Shown: piece after piece, positions 48,395-57,910 of the stretch
How the letters are laid out: each line of letters opens with the position of its first letter
How positions within the stretch are numbered: the stretch's first letter is position 1
Source: Ralstonia pickettii
Lineage (GTDB): Bacteria > Pseudomonadota > Gammaproteobacteria > Burkholderiales > Burkholderiaceae
Length of the DNA: 64,000 nt
Reading direction: 5' to 3'
NCBI RefSeq assembly: GCF_000607165.1
Contig: NZ_JFZG01000003.1
Location: forward strand, 186,001-250,000
The notes under the pieces: model-generated
The model's database searches: none
What the model was told of the DNA's origin: nothing
The model's input: only the letters and a program-made list of their open reading frames with translations
Made by a program: the position numbers and the translations under genes

Positions 48395-48955
48395 ATGACA
48401 CCCTTGATCAACAAGATGCATGCCGGCCGCCGGCGCTGGCTGGCCGTGGCAGCGGGCGTTGGTGCGGCGCTTGTGTTGTCCGCCTGCGCGGTGGTCGACA
48501 GCGCGCGTGCGCCGGCAACCAGCGCGTCTGATGCGTGGGTGGTCCTGCCCATCGCCAACTACACCGAAACGCCGCAGGCCGGCCTGCGTGCGGAGACGAT
48601 TGCGGCCAGCATCCTCAAGGCGCGCGGCTTCTCCAACCTCAAGCAGTAACCAGCCAACCTGAACAGCGAGTCGCTGTTCGAGCCCGCCGAGCGCGAGGCC
48701 GTGGCGCGCGCACTGGATTGGGCACGTGGCGAGAAGGCCCGCTATGCCCTGACCGGCGCCGTGGATGAATGGCGCTACAAGGTCGGTGTGGATGGCGAGC
48801 CCGCGGTCGGCATCACGCTGCAAGTGATTGACGTGCAGACCGGCAACGTGATCTGGAGCGCGGCCGGTAGCCGCACCGGCTGGAGCCGCGATGCCGTGTC
48901 GGCGGTGGCGCAGAAGCTGCTGCGCGAGCTGCTCTCGCCGCTGGGCCGGGGCTGA
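48395..48955 (+). pseudogene. pelC: pelC with internal stop codon
   Basis: PelC is the outer-membrane lipoprotein ring that funnels Pel into PelB. The frame opens at 48395 (AGGGAG 6 bp upstream) with a lipobox ALVLSAC (Cys31) and runs WVVLPIANYTETPQAGLRAETIAASILKARGFSNLKQ, then meets TAA at 48647-48649 (codon 85). The same frame continues with PelC sequence (PANLNSESLFEPAERE...ITLQVIDVQTGNVIWSA) to a TGA at 48953-48955, where pelD begins. So one nonsense change, with no frameshift, splits an otherwise intact 186-codon gene. An earlier ATG at 48359 is possible. Sequencing error is the main alternative. Confidence 0.85.
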
Positions 48956-50430
48956 TGAAGACCGAGTCGGCAGGTTCCGCTCAATCGGCCGGCCGCGCCG
49001 CCGCCGATGGGCGCGGCCAGGGTGGAAGAACTGAGCGCCGGCGCAACGCGCAGGGGATTGGCGCGTCGACTTGGTATGGGCGCATGATTGCGCCCGCCGT
49101 GTCCAGCCCGAGCGCTGTGCTGGAAACGCTGGGTACGGTGGTGGTGGCCATTGGCGTCGTCTGGCTGTTCGCGCCGGACAACCCGCTGCTGCTCGGCTAC
49201 GGCTTTCCGTGGATCTGGCTGGTGCCGCTCATCCTGGCGCTGCGCTACGGCACGCTGCTCGGCGCGCTTGCCGCGCTGGTGGTGCTGGGCGCCTGGGCCG
49301 TGTTCTACGGACAGACGGCCCAGGCCGGCAGCTTCCCGCGCATGTACTTCCTGGGCGGGCTGATGCTTGTGTTGGTCGGCGGGCAGTACGGCGATATCTG
49401 GGGCGCGCGGTTGTCGCGTGCCCGCACCGTCAACGGTTACCTGAACGACCGGCTGGCGGCGCTCACCAAAAACCACTTCCTGCTGCGCCTCTCGCACGAG
49501 CGCCTGGAAAACGACCTGCTGGCCAAGCCGACCACGCTGCGCGACACGCTCACGCAGTTGCGCAATATCGCGCTGGCCGCACGTGAACACGGCCTGGGTG
49601 ACAACCAGCCTGACGTGGCGCAACTGCCCGGCGCCGAGCCCTTCCTGCAATGGACGGCGCAGGCCTGCCAACTGGAAGTGGCGGCCATGGTGCGCGTGAC
49701 GGGCAACCGCGTCGACACCGAACCGGTGGCCCGCGTGGGCACGCCGTTCGACATCGTTGCCGATGATCCGTTGATCCGCCATTGCATCGACACCCACACG
49801 CTGGGCCACCCGCAGGCGCCCGAGCTGCGGAATGTGAACAACCCCGAAGACGGCTCGCGCTACGTGGCGTGCGCGCCGGTGCTCTCGGGGGCGGATGAGC
49901 TGATCGGCCTGGTGGTCGTACATCAGATGCCGTTCCTCTCGCTGTCGTACGAGAACCTGCAGTTCCTGCTCGTGCTGCTTGGCTACTACGCCGACGGCGT
50001 GCGCCATCTCACCGTCAGCTCCGAGATCCTGGATCTCGTGCCCGACGCGCCGTACGAGTTCGCGCTCGATCTCGGCCGGCTGGCACGCCTGCATCGCGAT
50101 ACCGGTATCGATTCGTCGGTGGTGGCGCTCATCTTCGATCAGGACGAGACCAGCGATGCGCTGTTCGAGAGCGTGGTGCGCAGCCGCCGTGCGCTCGACG
50201 TTGTCTGGCAGTCAAGCGGCAAGAACCGCCGCGCCATCATCACGCTGATGCCGCTGTCGGGCGCGGGTGCCGTGTCGGCCTATCTGGTGCGCATTGAAGA
50301 CAGCCTGCGCGCGCAGTTTGGCGTGGATTTCGAGGGCGGGCACATCAGCGTGCAGACGTTGCATGTGACCGGCGAGCATCCGGGCGAAGCGCTGCAGCGC
50401 TTCCTCGCGCGCTGCCATCTCGATGCATAG
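48955..50430 (+). CDS. pelD: Cyclic-di-GMP receptor PelD
   Basis: A 491-residue inner-membrane protein. Four helices (about 50-150), a GAF domain (about 170-310) and a degenerate GGDEF domain (about 325-480) that has lost catalysis but keeps the inhibitory-site motif RxxD (Arg412-Ala-Leu-Asp415), through which cyclic-di-GMP switches on Pel synthesis post-translationally. The ATG overlaps the pelC stop (TGATG). Family identity is clear from order and motif. Confidence 0.92.
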   Translation: MKTESAGSAQSAGRAAADGRGQGGRTERRRNAQGIGASTWYGRMIAPAVSSPSAVLETLGTVVVAIGVVWLFAPDNPLLLGYGFPWIWLVPLILALRYGTLLGALAALVVLGAWAVFYGQTAQAGSFPRMYFLGGLMLVLVGGQYGDIWGARLSRARTVNGYLNDRLAALTKNHFLLRLSHERLENDLLAKPTTLRDTLTQLRNIALAAREHGLGDNQPDVAQLPGAEPFLQWTAQACQLEVAAMVRVTGNRVDTEPVARVGTPFDIVADDPLIRHCIDTHTLGHPQAPELRNVNNPEDGSRYVACAPVLSGADELIGLVVVHQMPFLSLSYENLQFLLVLLGYYADGVRHLTVSSEILDLVPDAPYEFALDLGRLARLHRDTGIDSSVVALIFDQDETSDALFESVVRSRRALDVVWQSSGKNRRAIITLMPLSGAGAVSAYLVRIEDSLRAQFGVDFEGGHISVQTLHVTGEHPGEALQRFLARCHLDA

Positions 50431-50459
50431 GGGCGGCCAGGCCATGCTGCGGATTGACC

Positions 50460-51446
50460 ATGTTTAAGCTCACGCTCGGCGGCATCTCGGCGCAGATCGC
50501 GGCAGTGGTGATGGCACTGCATGCTGGCAACAGCCTTGCGCTGCTGCTGTCGTGCCTGATGCTGCAGGGCACCGCCGCCGCACTGATCGGCCTGGCTGCG
50601 TGGCGCTTGCTGCCGCGCCGTTATCGCGTGCCGTTCGTGTGGACGTATGGCTACCTGACGGCGCTGTGCTTTTTTGTGCCGGTGGCGGGCGTCCTGCTGG
50701 TGCTGGGCAGCCTGCTGCTCGCCAAGCTGTTTCCCAAGCCCGAAGACGACAAGGACATCGCCGATGTTGGGCTGCCGGTGTTCGTGGCGCATTTGATCTC
50801 ACGCGTGACGCATGGCGGCGGAGCGCGGCTGCGTGCGCAACTCAGCAATGAGCGCGCACCGGTACAAAGCCGCATGACCGCACTGGTGGCCATGCAGTCG
50901 ATGCCCACGCGCACTGCCAGCCCCGTGCTGCGCGACCTGCTGGCCGATCCGGTGGACGATATCCGCCTGCTGGCCTACGGCATGCTCGACAACGCCGAGA
51001 AGGTGCTCACGCAAAAGATCCTGGCCGAGCTGCCGCGCCTGGAAGAAGCCACCACGCCCGAGGCGCGCTACGACATCAACAAGCGCCTGGCCGACCTGTA
51101 TTGGGAACTGATCTACCAGAACCTCGTGCAGGGCGACGTGTACCGCTACACCGCCGAGCAGGTCGAGCGCTACGCCAGCGCCGCGCTCGACATCCAGCCC
51201 GACAACGCCGCGCTGTGGTACATGCGCGGCCGCCTTGCACTGTCGCGCCGCGAGCCCGATGTGGCCGAGTCCCATCTGCGCCGCGCTGAATCCCTCGGCT
51301 TCCAGCGTGACCGCCTGCTGCCCCCGCTGGCCGAAGCCTGCTACCTGCGCCGCGACTATGCCGGCGCGCGTGCGGCGCTGGCGCAGTTCTCCAGCCGTTC
51401 TCCGCTGCCGTTGCTGCGCCCGCTGTTGCGCTACTGGACATCATGA
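50460..51446 (+). CDS. pelE: Pel biosynthesis inner-membrane protein PelE
   Basis: A 328-residue protein, matching the length of Pseudomonas PelE. Two to three N-terminal membrane helices (LTLGGISAQIAAVVMALHAG, FVWTYGYLTALCFFVPVAGV) are followed by helical TPR-like repeats (YASAALDIQPDNAALWYMRGRLALSRREPDVAESHLRRAE). It links PelD and PelF to PelG in the synthase complex. The ATG at 50460 is used, with a TTG two codons earlier as alternative. It overlaps pelF by 4 bp. Confidence 0.9.
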   Translation: MFKLTLGGISAQIAAVVMALHAGNSLALLLSCLMLQGTAAALIGLAAWRLLPRRYRVPFVWTYGYLTALCFFVPVAGVLLVLGSLLLAKLFPKPEDDKDIADVGLPVFVAHLISRVTHGGGARLRAQLSNERAPVQSRMTALVAMQSMPTRTASPVLRDLLADPVDDIRLLAYGMLDNAEKVLTQKILAELPRLEEATTPEARYDINKRLADLYWELIYQNLVQGDVYRYTAEQVERYASAALDIQPDNAALWYMRGRLALSRREPDVAESHLRRAESLGFQRDRLLPPLAEACYLRRDYAGARAALAQFSSRSPLPLLRPLLRYWTS

Positions 51447-53056
51447 GCAACGACCACTTTCCGCGCGCCCAGTCCGCCGACGTTGCGCTGCTGCTCGAAG
51501 GGACCTTTCCCTACGTGAGCGGCGGGGTGTCGAGCTGGGTCAACCAGATGATCCGGGCGTTTCCGGACATCCGCTTTGCCATCGTCTTCATCGGCAGCCG
51601 CCGTGAGGATTACGGCAAGCCCGTCTACGCCATTCCCGACAACGTGGTGCACCTGGAGTGCCACTACCTGTACGACTTTCCGCCGCCGCCACTGGTGCAG
51701 GCCAGCGGCGGCGATGCCGCAGCGTTCGAGCGCTCGCGCAAGCTGCACGATGCGCTGCGCAATCCGGCAAACAAGGAAGAGACGGCCGAGTTGATCCGCG
51801 CCTCGATTGCCGACCTGCGCGACGATGGCCCGCTGGCCGAGGAACAGTTCCTCTACAGCCACCGCGCGTGGGACATGATGACGGACTACTACCGGCGCTA
51901 CTGCACCGACCCGTCGTTCACGGACTACTTCTGGACCGTGCGCATCATGCACAAGCCGCTGTGGCAGCTCGTGCGCATTGCCGAAAACCTCATCCCGGTG
52001 AAGGTGTTCCACACCATCTCGACCGGCTATGCAGGCTTCCTGGGCGCGCTGCTGCGCTACAGGCGAGGGCGTCCGCTGCTGGTGTCCGAGCACGGTATCT
52101 ACACCAAGGAACGGAAGATCGACCTGTTCCAGAGCCAGTGGATTCGTGACAACCGCAGCATCTTCGAGAAGGACATTGCGCAGATCAGCTACTTCCGCGA
52201 TCTGTGGGTGCGCTTTTTTGAAACCATGGGCCGGGTCTGCTATGACGCGGCTGAAGACATCGTCGCGCTGTATGAAGGTAATCGGCAGCGCCAGGTCATT
52301 GACGGCGCGCCGGCCGAGAAGACGCGCAGCATCCCCAACGGCATCAACCTGCCGCGCCTGGCTGCGTTGCGCGAGAAGCGGCAAGCCAGCGTACCGCGCG
52401 TGATGTGCCTGATCGGCCGGGTGGTGCCGATCAAAGACGTGAAGACGTTCATTCGCGCCATGCTGACCATCACGCGCGAGATGCCCGATGCGGAAGGCTG
52501 GATTGCCGGCCCGGAAGACGAAGATCCGGAATACGCGCAGGAATGCCACAGCCTGGCTGAAAGCCTCGGCCTGGGCGACCGCATCAAGTTCCTGGGCTTC
52601 CAGAAGATCGACGACATCCTGCCGAAAGTGGGCGTGCTGGTGCTGAGTTCCATCAGTGAGGCGCTGCCGCTGGTGGTGCTGGAAGGGTTTGCCGCGGGCG
52701 TGCCGTCAGTCACGACGGATGTGGGTTCGTGCCGGCAACTGCTGTTCGGCCTGGAGGGCGAAGACGCGGCACTGGGCGCGGCTGGCGCCGTGGTGCGCAT
52801 TGCCGACCCGGCTGCCCTGGCTGCCGAAGTGCTCACGCTGCTGCGCGATGAAACGCGCTGGCATGCGGCCCAGGCTGCTGGCATTGCCCGCGTCGAGCGC
52901 TATTACACGCAAGAGATGATGGTCGGCAGCTACCGCGAGCTGTATACGCGCCTGGAGACGTTGCCCGATCTGAGTACCGAGCACGGTGCGAAGGCCGCCG
53001 CCGCGGCCTGCCCGCACCACGCCCAGCAGAACAAGCCCCATGAGGGAGCCCGCTGA
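51443..53056 (+). CDS. pelF: Pel glycosyltransferase PelF (GT4)
   Basis: A 537-residue cytoplasmic GT-B enzyme that polymerises UDP-GalNAc. The start VALLLEGTFPYVSGGVSSWVNQMIRAFPD is characteristic of PelF; later VLSEHGIYTKERKIDL, IGRVVPIKDVKTFIRAM and the donor-site ISEALPLVVLEGFAAGVPSVTTDVG appear as in GT4 enzymes. A His/Ala-rich tail of about 25 residues is extra. It overlaps pelE (ATGA) and pelG (TGATG). Confidence 0.95.
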   Translation: MSNDHFPRAQSADVALLLEGTFPYVSGGVSSWVNQMIRAFPDIRFAIVFIGSRREDYGKPVYAIPDNVVHLECHYLYDFPPPPLVQASGGDAAAFERSRKLHDALRNPANKEETAELIRASIADLRDDGPLAEEQFLYSHRAWDMMTDYYRRYCTDPSFTDYFWTVRIMHKPLWQLVRIAENLIPVKVFHTISTGYAGFLGALLRYRRGRPLLVSEHGIYTKERKIDLFQSQWIRDNRSIFEKDIAQISYFRDLWVRFFETMGRVCYDAAEDIVALYEGNRQRQVIDGAPAEKTRSIPNGINLPRLAALREKRQASVPRVMCLIGRVVPIKDVKTFIRAMLTITREMPDAEGWIAGPEDEDPEYAQECHSLAESLGLGDRIKFLGFQKIDDILPKVGVLVLSSISEALPLVVLEGFAAGVPSVTTDVGSCRQLLFGLEGEDAALGAAGAVVRIADPAALAAEVLTLLRDETRWHAAQAAGIARVERYYTQEMMVGSYRELYTRLETLPDLSTEHGAKAAAAACPHHAQQNKPHEGAR

Positions 53057-54426
53057 TGGCCGGCATTGGTTTTGAGCTGCGCAAGATGCTCAAGCGCGAC
53101 AGCCTGCTCGGGCTGATGCGCGCGTACACCTACGCCGGCATCATCAGCTCCGGGCCGTGGATTCTCTCCATCGTCGGGATTCTGCTGATCGGTATCCTGA
53201 GCCTGCCGTTCGTGATTCCCGGCTCGCTCATCACGCAGTTCCAGGTGTCGGTCACCTACCTGATTGCGGTCAGCCTGATCCTCACGGGGCCGCTGCAGCT
53301 TGCCTTCACGCGCTTTACGTCCGACCGCCTGTTCGAGAAGCGCGATGACCTGATCCTGCCCAACTACCACGCCGTGTCGCTCGTGATGACGCTGGTCGCG
53401 GGCGGGCTTGGGCTGCTCGTCATCGTGTTTGCGTTTCCGCAGCAGTCAGCCATCTACCGGCTGCTGATGCTGGCCGGTTTCGTGGTCATGGCCAACATCT
53501 GGATCGCAGTGATCTTCTTGTCGGGCATGAAGCAGTACAAGGCGATCGTGTGGATCTTTCTGGTCGGCTACACGCTCACCGTGCTGCTGGCGCTGCTGTT
53601 TAACCGGTTCGGGTTGGAAGGGCTGCTGCTGGGGTTCGTGACGGGGCAGCTCTTCTTGCTGATCGGCATGGCCGCGCTCATCTACCGCAACTTCAGCGGT
53701 CGGCGCTTCCTGTCGTTCGAGGTGTTCGACAAGCGGTTTGCGTATCCGTCGCTCATGTTGATCGGGCTGCTCTACAACCTCGGCATCTGGCTCGACAAGT
53801 TCATGTTCTGGTACGCACCGGGCACGGGGCAGCAGGTGATCGGGCCGCTGCACGCCTCGGTCATCTACGACATTCCGGTGTTCCTGGCGTACCTCGGCAT
53901 CATCCCCGGCATGGCCGTGTTCCTGGTTCGTATCGAGACGGACTTTGTCGAGTACTACGACGCCTTCTATGACGCCGTGCGTGGCGGGGCATCGCTTGAG
54001 CACATCGAGGACATGCGCAACACGATGGTGCAGACCATTCGCGCCGGCCTGTACGAGATCGTGAAGATTCAGGCGATGGCCGCGCTGGTCCTGTTTGCCG
54101 TGGGCGCTGCGGTGCTGCGGGCGTTGCAGATTTCCGAGCTGTATCTGCCGCTGCTGTATGTCGACACCATTGCCGCCAGCTTGCAGGTGGTGTTTCTGGG
54201 CGTGGTGAATATCTTCTTCTACCTGGACCGGCGCCGCGTTGTGCTGGCGTTGACGGCCGCGTTCGTTGCGCTCAACGGCGTGTTGACGTGGATTACGTTG
54301 CAGCTCGGGCCGGCCTGGTACGGATACGGATTTGCCGTGTCACTGCTCTTGGTCGTGATGGCGAGCCTGGTGATCCTGGACCGGAAGCTGGATCGGCTGG
54401 AGTACGAGACGTTTATGTTGCAGTAA
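53056..54426 (+). CDS. pelG: Pel Wzx/MATE-like inner-membrane transporter PelG
   Basis: A 456-residue integral membrane protein with about 12 helices, the same length as Pseudomonas PelG. The start MAGIGFELRKMLKRDSLLGLMRAYTYAGIISSGPWILSI is the family signature. With PelD and PelE it moves the growing chain across the inner membrane. Last gene of the operon; a terminator follows. Confidence 0.95.
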   Translation: MAGIGFELRKMLKRDSLLGLMRAYTYAGIISSGPWILSIVGILLIGILSLPFVIPGSLITQFQVSVTYLIAVSLILTGPLQLAFTRFTSDRLFEKRDDLILPNYHAVSLVMTLVAGGLGLLVIVFAFPQQSAIYRLLMLAGFVVMANIWIAVIFLSGMKQYKAIVWIFLVGYTLTVLLALLFNRFGLEGLLLGFVTGQLFLLIGMAALIYRNFSGRRFLSFEVFDKRFAYPSLMLIGLLYNLGIWLDKFMFWYAPGTGQQVIGPLHASVIYDIPVFLAYLGIIPGMAVFLVRIETDFVEYYDAFYDAVRGGASLEHIEDMRNTMVQTIRAGLYEIVKIQAMAALVLFAVGAAVLRALQISELYLPLLYVDTIAASLQVVFLGVVNIFFYLDRRRVVLALTAAFVALNGVLTWITLQLGPAWYGYGFAVSLLLVVMASLVILDRKLDRLEYETFMLQ

Positions 54427-54497
54427 GGTCTGCCGACAGCCTCTGCTGGCATCCGGAGCCCCGCCCGCGACACCTCAACCCCCGTTCACGACCCTTC

Positions 54498-54541
54498 AAG
54501 CCTCGCGCACCGCGCCCCAAGCGCCAGCCGCGAGGCTTTTT
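54498..54541 (+). terminator. Terminator after pelG
   Basis: 10-bp inverted repeat AAGCCTCGCG/CGCGAGGCTT (54498-54507 and 54529-54538, 21-nt loop) followed by a T-run, 72 bp past the pelG stop. Confidence 0.72.
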
Positions 54542-54670
54542 GCTTGGCGGTTGCTGCTTTTTGCAGCGACCCCATGATGCTTTTTGCTCGGCCATTGGGA
54601 CTTGAAGTGCTGAGCGCCGGGCTCTTCGCTCCATGGTTGGGGCTTCGAACTCGGCAACCGGCGCTTTTTG
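54535..54670. repeat. Cluster of GCTTTTTG repeats
   Basis: GCTTTTTGC occurs at 54535-54543, 54556-54564 and 54579-54587, and GCTTTTTGG at 54663-54671, within 137 bp. The first copy is part of the pelG terminator. Spacings are irregular, so this is not a tandem array; origin unknown. Confidence 0.55.
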
Positions 54671-54704
54671 GTCGAAAGTTTGGAGCTCAGAACGCTGTTT
54701 CGTC

Positions 54705-55445
54705 TTACCAGGGTTGCGTGGTGGGCCCCACAGTGAACTCGCTCACCGTCGTGTCCGCCGGCTGCTCGATCGCGAACGCCACCACGCTGGCGATACGATC
54801 TGGAGAAATGCCGTGAGTCTCGTACAGCGCGTGCATGCCGGTCGAAGTAGCCTTGTCGCTGATCGTATTCAGCAGTTCGGTGTGGATTGCGGCAGGGTAG
54901 ATGGTGGCGGTACGGATGTGCGTGCCCTCCATGGCCGACTCGATGCGCAGCACCTCCATGAAGTCGCGCACGAACCACTTCGTGCCGCCGTACACAGCGC
55001 TGCCTGGGTAAGCCTTGAGCCCCGCGACCGACGACGTGGCGATCACTTGCCCCGCTTTCTGGGCGGTAAAGGTGGGCAGTACCGCCGCCACGCCATTGAG
55101 CACGCCCTTGATGTTGATGTCGACCATCTCGTGCCAGTCGTCTGTTTTCAGCGCCGACAGGGGTGAACTCGGCATGATCCCCGCGTTCAGGAAGATCACG
55201 TCGACCTTTCCGAAGGTTTCCTTAGCCAGTTTGACGATGGCATCGTTGTCGGCCTGTTTCGTGACGTCGAGCACTTGGTAGGCGACCTCGCCACCGGCGG
55301 CGCGGATTTCGTCGGCCAGCGCCTCGAGCTTGTCCTGCCGCCGTGCGCCCAGCACGACCTTCGCTCCCCTGGACGCCAGGAGCTTGGCGGTGGCCGCGCC
55401 GATGCCCGACGAGGCGCCCGTGATGATGATGACTTTGCCTTCCAC
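54705..55445 (-). CDS. SDR family oxidoreductase
   Basis: A 246-residue short-chain dehydrogenase: NAD(P) motif TGASSGIGAATA, NAG motif (LNAGIMP), catalytic Ser in ATSSVAGLKAYPG and YxxxK (YGGTK). The GTG start at 55445 (VEGKVIIITG) has AGGAG 9 bp upstream and gives the usual SDR length; the ATG at 55481 would add 12 residues. Substrate unknown. It is co-oriented with the LysR gene, 185 bp downstream of it. Confidence 0.9.
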   Translation of the reverse strand: MEGKVIIITGASSGIGAATAKLLASRGAKVVLGARRQDKLEALADEIRAAGGEVAYQVLDVTKQADNDAIVKLAKETFGKVDVIFLNAGIMPSSPLSALKTDDWHEMVDINIKGVLNGVAAVLPTFTAQKAGQVIATSSVAGLKAYPGSAVYGGTKWFVRDFMEVLRIESAMEGTHIRTATIYPAAIHTELLNTISDKATSTGMHALYETHGISPDRIASVVAFAIEQPADTTVSEFTVGPTTQPW

Positions 55446-55630
55446 GATTCCTTGCTCCTGATGTGAGACCTCGGGCTCCATCCCAAGGCTAACCAGCAGG
55501 TTACGGCCGCAGGGCACTCAGGACTAGACGCCGCAGATCGCATGGCCTTATCGAGGTGGCCCATGAATCATGCGCAATCATTGTTGCGCGGCGATCAATG
55601 GCCGAACGCTGCGCGGCGCGTGGCGCCGAA

Positions 55631-56530
55631 TCAGCCCGGCACCGCCGGACTGCGCAGGGCTTCGATTACCAGCTTGAGTGCGCGAGATGACTCGCGTCGG
55701 CTCGGGTAGTAGACATGCCAACCCGGCCAGGTCGGCCAGTGGTCCTCCATCACCCATGCCAAGCGCCCCGCGTCGACGTGGGGCTTGAGCGCATCCTCGG
55801 GCACGAACACCAGGCCGCAGCCGTCGATGGCGGCCTGAATCATCTGGTAGGCCCCGCTGAAGGTGGCCTGTCCGTCCACCTTGACGGCCAAGCCCTTGCC
55901 GTCGTCTACCAACTCCCAGGCGTAGACGGCGCCGTTGCTCAGCCGCAGCGTGATGCACTGGTGTCGGGCCAGGTCGTCGATGGTTCGTGGCGTTCCATGC
56001 TTGGCCAGGTACGCCGGTGAAGCCGCAATCGCCGCGCGCATGTTCGGGCTGATGCGTACAGCGACCATATCCTTTGCCACCTGGTCGCCCATGCGCACGC
56101 CGACGTCGAAGCGCTCAGTGACGACGTCCACCAATCGGTAGTCGGTAGCGATCTCGATTCTCAGGTCGGGATAGCTCTCGAGCAACGGCCGCAGCCGGGG
56201 CCACAGGTATAGGTCGGCCGCGATGTCGATCGCGGTGATGCGGATGGTGCCGGCAGGCTTGTCGCGGTATTCGCGCACGGCCGCGAGGTCGGCGGCGATC
56301 TCCTCGAGCTTGGGCCTCACGCTCTGCAGCAACTGTTCACCGGCTTCGGTCGGCGCCACGCTTCGCGTCGTGCGCGTCAGCAGCCGCACGCCCAGCCGTG
56401 TTTCCAGTCCTCTGACGGTATGGCTCAGAGTGGACTGCGACAGCCCAAGCTTGGCAGCGGCTTTGGTGAAGCTGCGCTCCTGCGCAACAGCGAGGAATGC
56501 GTACAGGTCGTTGAGGTTCTCGCTGTCCAT
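55631..56530 (-). CDS. LysR family transcriptional regulator
   Basis: A 299-residue regulator: N-terminal winged helix-turn-helix (MDSENLNDLYAFLAVAQERSFTKAAAKLGLSQSTLSHTVRGLETRLGVRLLTRTTRSVAPTEAG is split as in all LTTRs) and a C-terminal periplasmic-binding-like effector domain (from about residue 92). It is divergent from the cupin gene with a 184-bp gap, the normal arrangement for an LTTR and its target, so the cupin and cyclophilin-like genes, and perhaps the SDR gene, are the probable targets. Confidence 0.93.
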   Translation of the reverse strand: MDSENLNDLYAFLAVAQERSFTKAAAKLGLSQSTLSHTVRGLETRLGVRLLTRTTRSVAPTEAGEQLLQSVRPKLEEIAADLAAVREYRDKPAGTIRITAIDIAADLYLWPRLRPLLESYPDLRIEIATDYRLVDVVTERFDVGVRMGDQVAKDMVAVRISPNMRAAIAASPAYLAKHGTPRTIDDLARHQCITLRLSNGAVYAWELVDDGKGLAVKVDGQATFSGAYQMIQAAIDGCGLVFVPEDALKPHVDAGRLAWVMEDHWPTWPGWHVYYPSRRESSRALKLVIEALRSPAVPG

Positions 56531-56714
56531 TGATCGAAACGAGCCATAAGTCCATGCCGATTGTGCAGTCTAGTGCTGAATGGGCATGGCCGCTACAGTC
56601 GTTCCAAGGCCCGGAAGGGCGAAACAACGACCCGTAATCGCGGGCGGTATTGACGCGGGTGAACCGGCCGTGCGCCCCTGCCTTCGTCAGACCTCATGCC
56701 CGAGGAGTATCGAT

Positions 56715-57176
56715 ATGCACGACCCAATCACCACCAATGCTGGCTCGCCGGCCTCGGACGGGCAGACCCGTCAGCCAACCATTCAGGTCACCCCCGTCGG
56801 CGCGCGACCCTCGGCCCTCGGCGCGGCTGGACTCTTCACCGGCACCGTCGTGGTGGACGGGATGTTCGGGCCGAACTCACACTCACCGGGGTCTGGCGCT
56901 TTGGTCACCTTCACACCCGGCGCCCGCACAGCCTGGCATGCGCACCCCGTGGGTCAGATCCTGATCGTCACCGCCGGCCAGGGTTGGATCCAGGCTTGGG
57001 GCGAGGACCGGCGCGCCCTCCAACCTGGCGACGTTGCATGGGTTCCGCCGGGTGTGAAGCATTGGCATGGCGCCTCGGCCACTCATGCCATGGCGCACAT
57101 CGCCATCCAAGAAGTGCGTGACGGATCGGCTGCCCAGTGGATGGAGCAGGTCGACGACCACCAGTACGCGGCGTGA
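56715..57176 (+). CDS. Cupin domain protein
   Basis: A 153-residue single-cupin protein. Metal-site residues are seen in the two cupin boxes: GARTAWHAHPVGQILIVTAGQGWIQ (His, His, Gln) and PGDVAWVPPGVKHWHGA (His). Similar proteins are often encoded with SDR and carboxymuconolactone decarboxylase-like genes. GAGGAG lies 8 bp before the ATG at 56715. Probably in an operon with the cyclophilin-like gene that begins 2 bp after its stop. Confidence 0.88.
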   Translation: MHDPITTNAGSPASDGQTRQPTIQVTPVGARPSALGAAGLFTGTVVVDGMFGPNSHSPGSGALVTFTPGARTAWHAHPVGQILIVTAGQGWIQAWGEDRRALQPGDVAWVPPGVKHWHGASATHAMAHIAIQEVRDGSAAQWMEQVDDHQYAA

Positions 57177-57177
57177 T

Positions 57178-57567
57178 ATGGCCGGGCCTGCAATGCAGTC
57201 TGGAATGGCGCCCATGAGGATCCGCTTTCGGTTTTCTGCTGACGCGTTCACCGTCACCCTGATCGACCAGCCAGCGGCGTACGAGTTGGTATCCATGCTG
57301 CCGCTGCAACTGGAGGTGAGCGACTTCGGCTCGGCAGAAAAGATCGCCTACTTGCCCCACGAACTCACTGTGGATAGCGCGCCGGCGGGTACAGACGCCG
57401 ATGCGGGCGACTTGGCTTACTACGCCCCGTGGGGCAACCTGGCCCTGTTCTACAAGACGGCGCCCTACGCGCGGGGACTGGTTCGCCTCGGGAGCATCGA
57501 CAGCGCGATCGGCAAACTTGGCCAGCAGCGTGAAGGCGTCGTGACCATTGAGCTGATCGACGAGTGA
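57178..57567 (+). CDS. Cyclophilin-like fold protein
   Basis: A 129-residue protein of the small cyclophilin-like group (MRIRFRFSADAFTVTLIDQPAAYELVSMLPLQLEVSDFGSAEKIAYLP; YAPWGNLALFYK; GLVRLGSID). Family members have a beta-barrel without the prolyl-isomerase active site and are of unknown function. No good ribosome site helps choose the start: 57178 directly follows the cupin stop, and 57214 (MRIRFRF) fits homologous starts better. Confidence 0.82.
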   Translation: MAGPAMQSGMAPMRIRFRFSADAFTVTLIDQPAAYELVSMLPLQLEVSDFGSAEKIAYLPHELTVDSAPAGTDADAGDLAYYAPWGNLALFYKTAPYARGLVRLGSIDSAIGKLGQQREGVVTIELIDE

Positions 57568-57910
57568 CCCATTCCGACGGGTGAATTTGGCCGCAGCGGC
57601 ATGGCCCGGACCATGCGCGAGGCGCGCCATTGCTTGTATGCGTTTGCGACCGTCAGCTTTCGGTACGGCGATATCTGGACAGCGCGTGCCCCTTGAATGG
57701 CGGACGCGGCCTTTGGTGGAAAGGGTGCCTGCCTGCCGATATTGGTAGCCGCAACTGACATTGAGGGCGAAAGCCGCAATTCTTCCTTCGGCGTGCCGAT
57801 CCGCTTCGCATCCCGCTTAAGCTGACTTGCGCACGGACCGCGGCCCACTGCCGGTTTGTCCGTTCCTGCCCTGGATGGCGCCTCTTGAATCTTTGTGTCA
57901 GCCGGCGGAA
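57568..57910. other. Intergenic DNA without recognised gene
   Basis: About 340 bp after the cyclophilin-like gene. I find no convincing coding frame, RNA gene or terminator with a U-run. Confidence 0.45.

Noticed and set aside
46862-48823. Long open frame antisense to pelB
   Set aside because: Arg/His/Gln-rich shadow of a real gene, and it runs across the pelB-pelC boundary.
54535-54671. CRISPR-like short repeats
   Set aside because: Units are 8-9 bp with irregular spacing, and no cas genes lie near.
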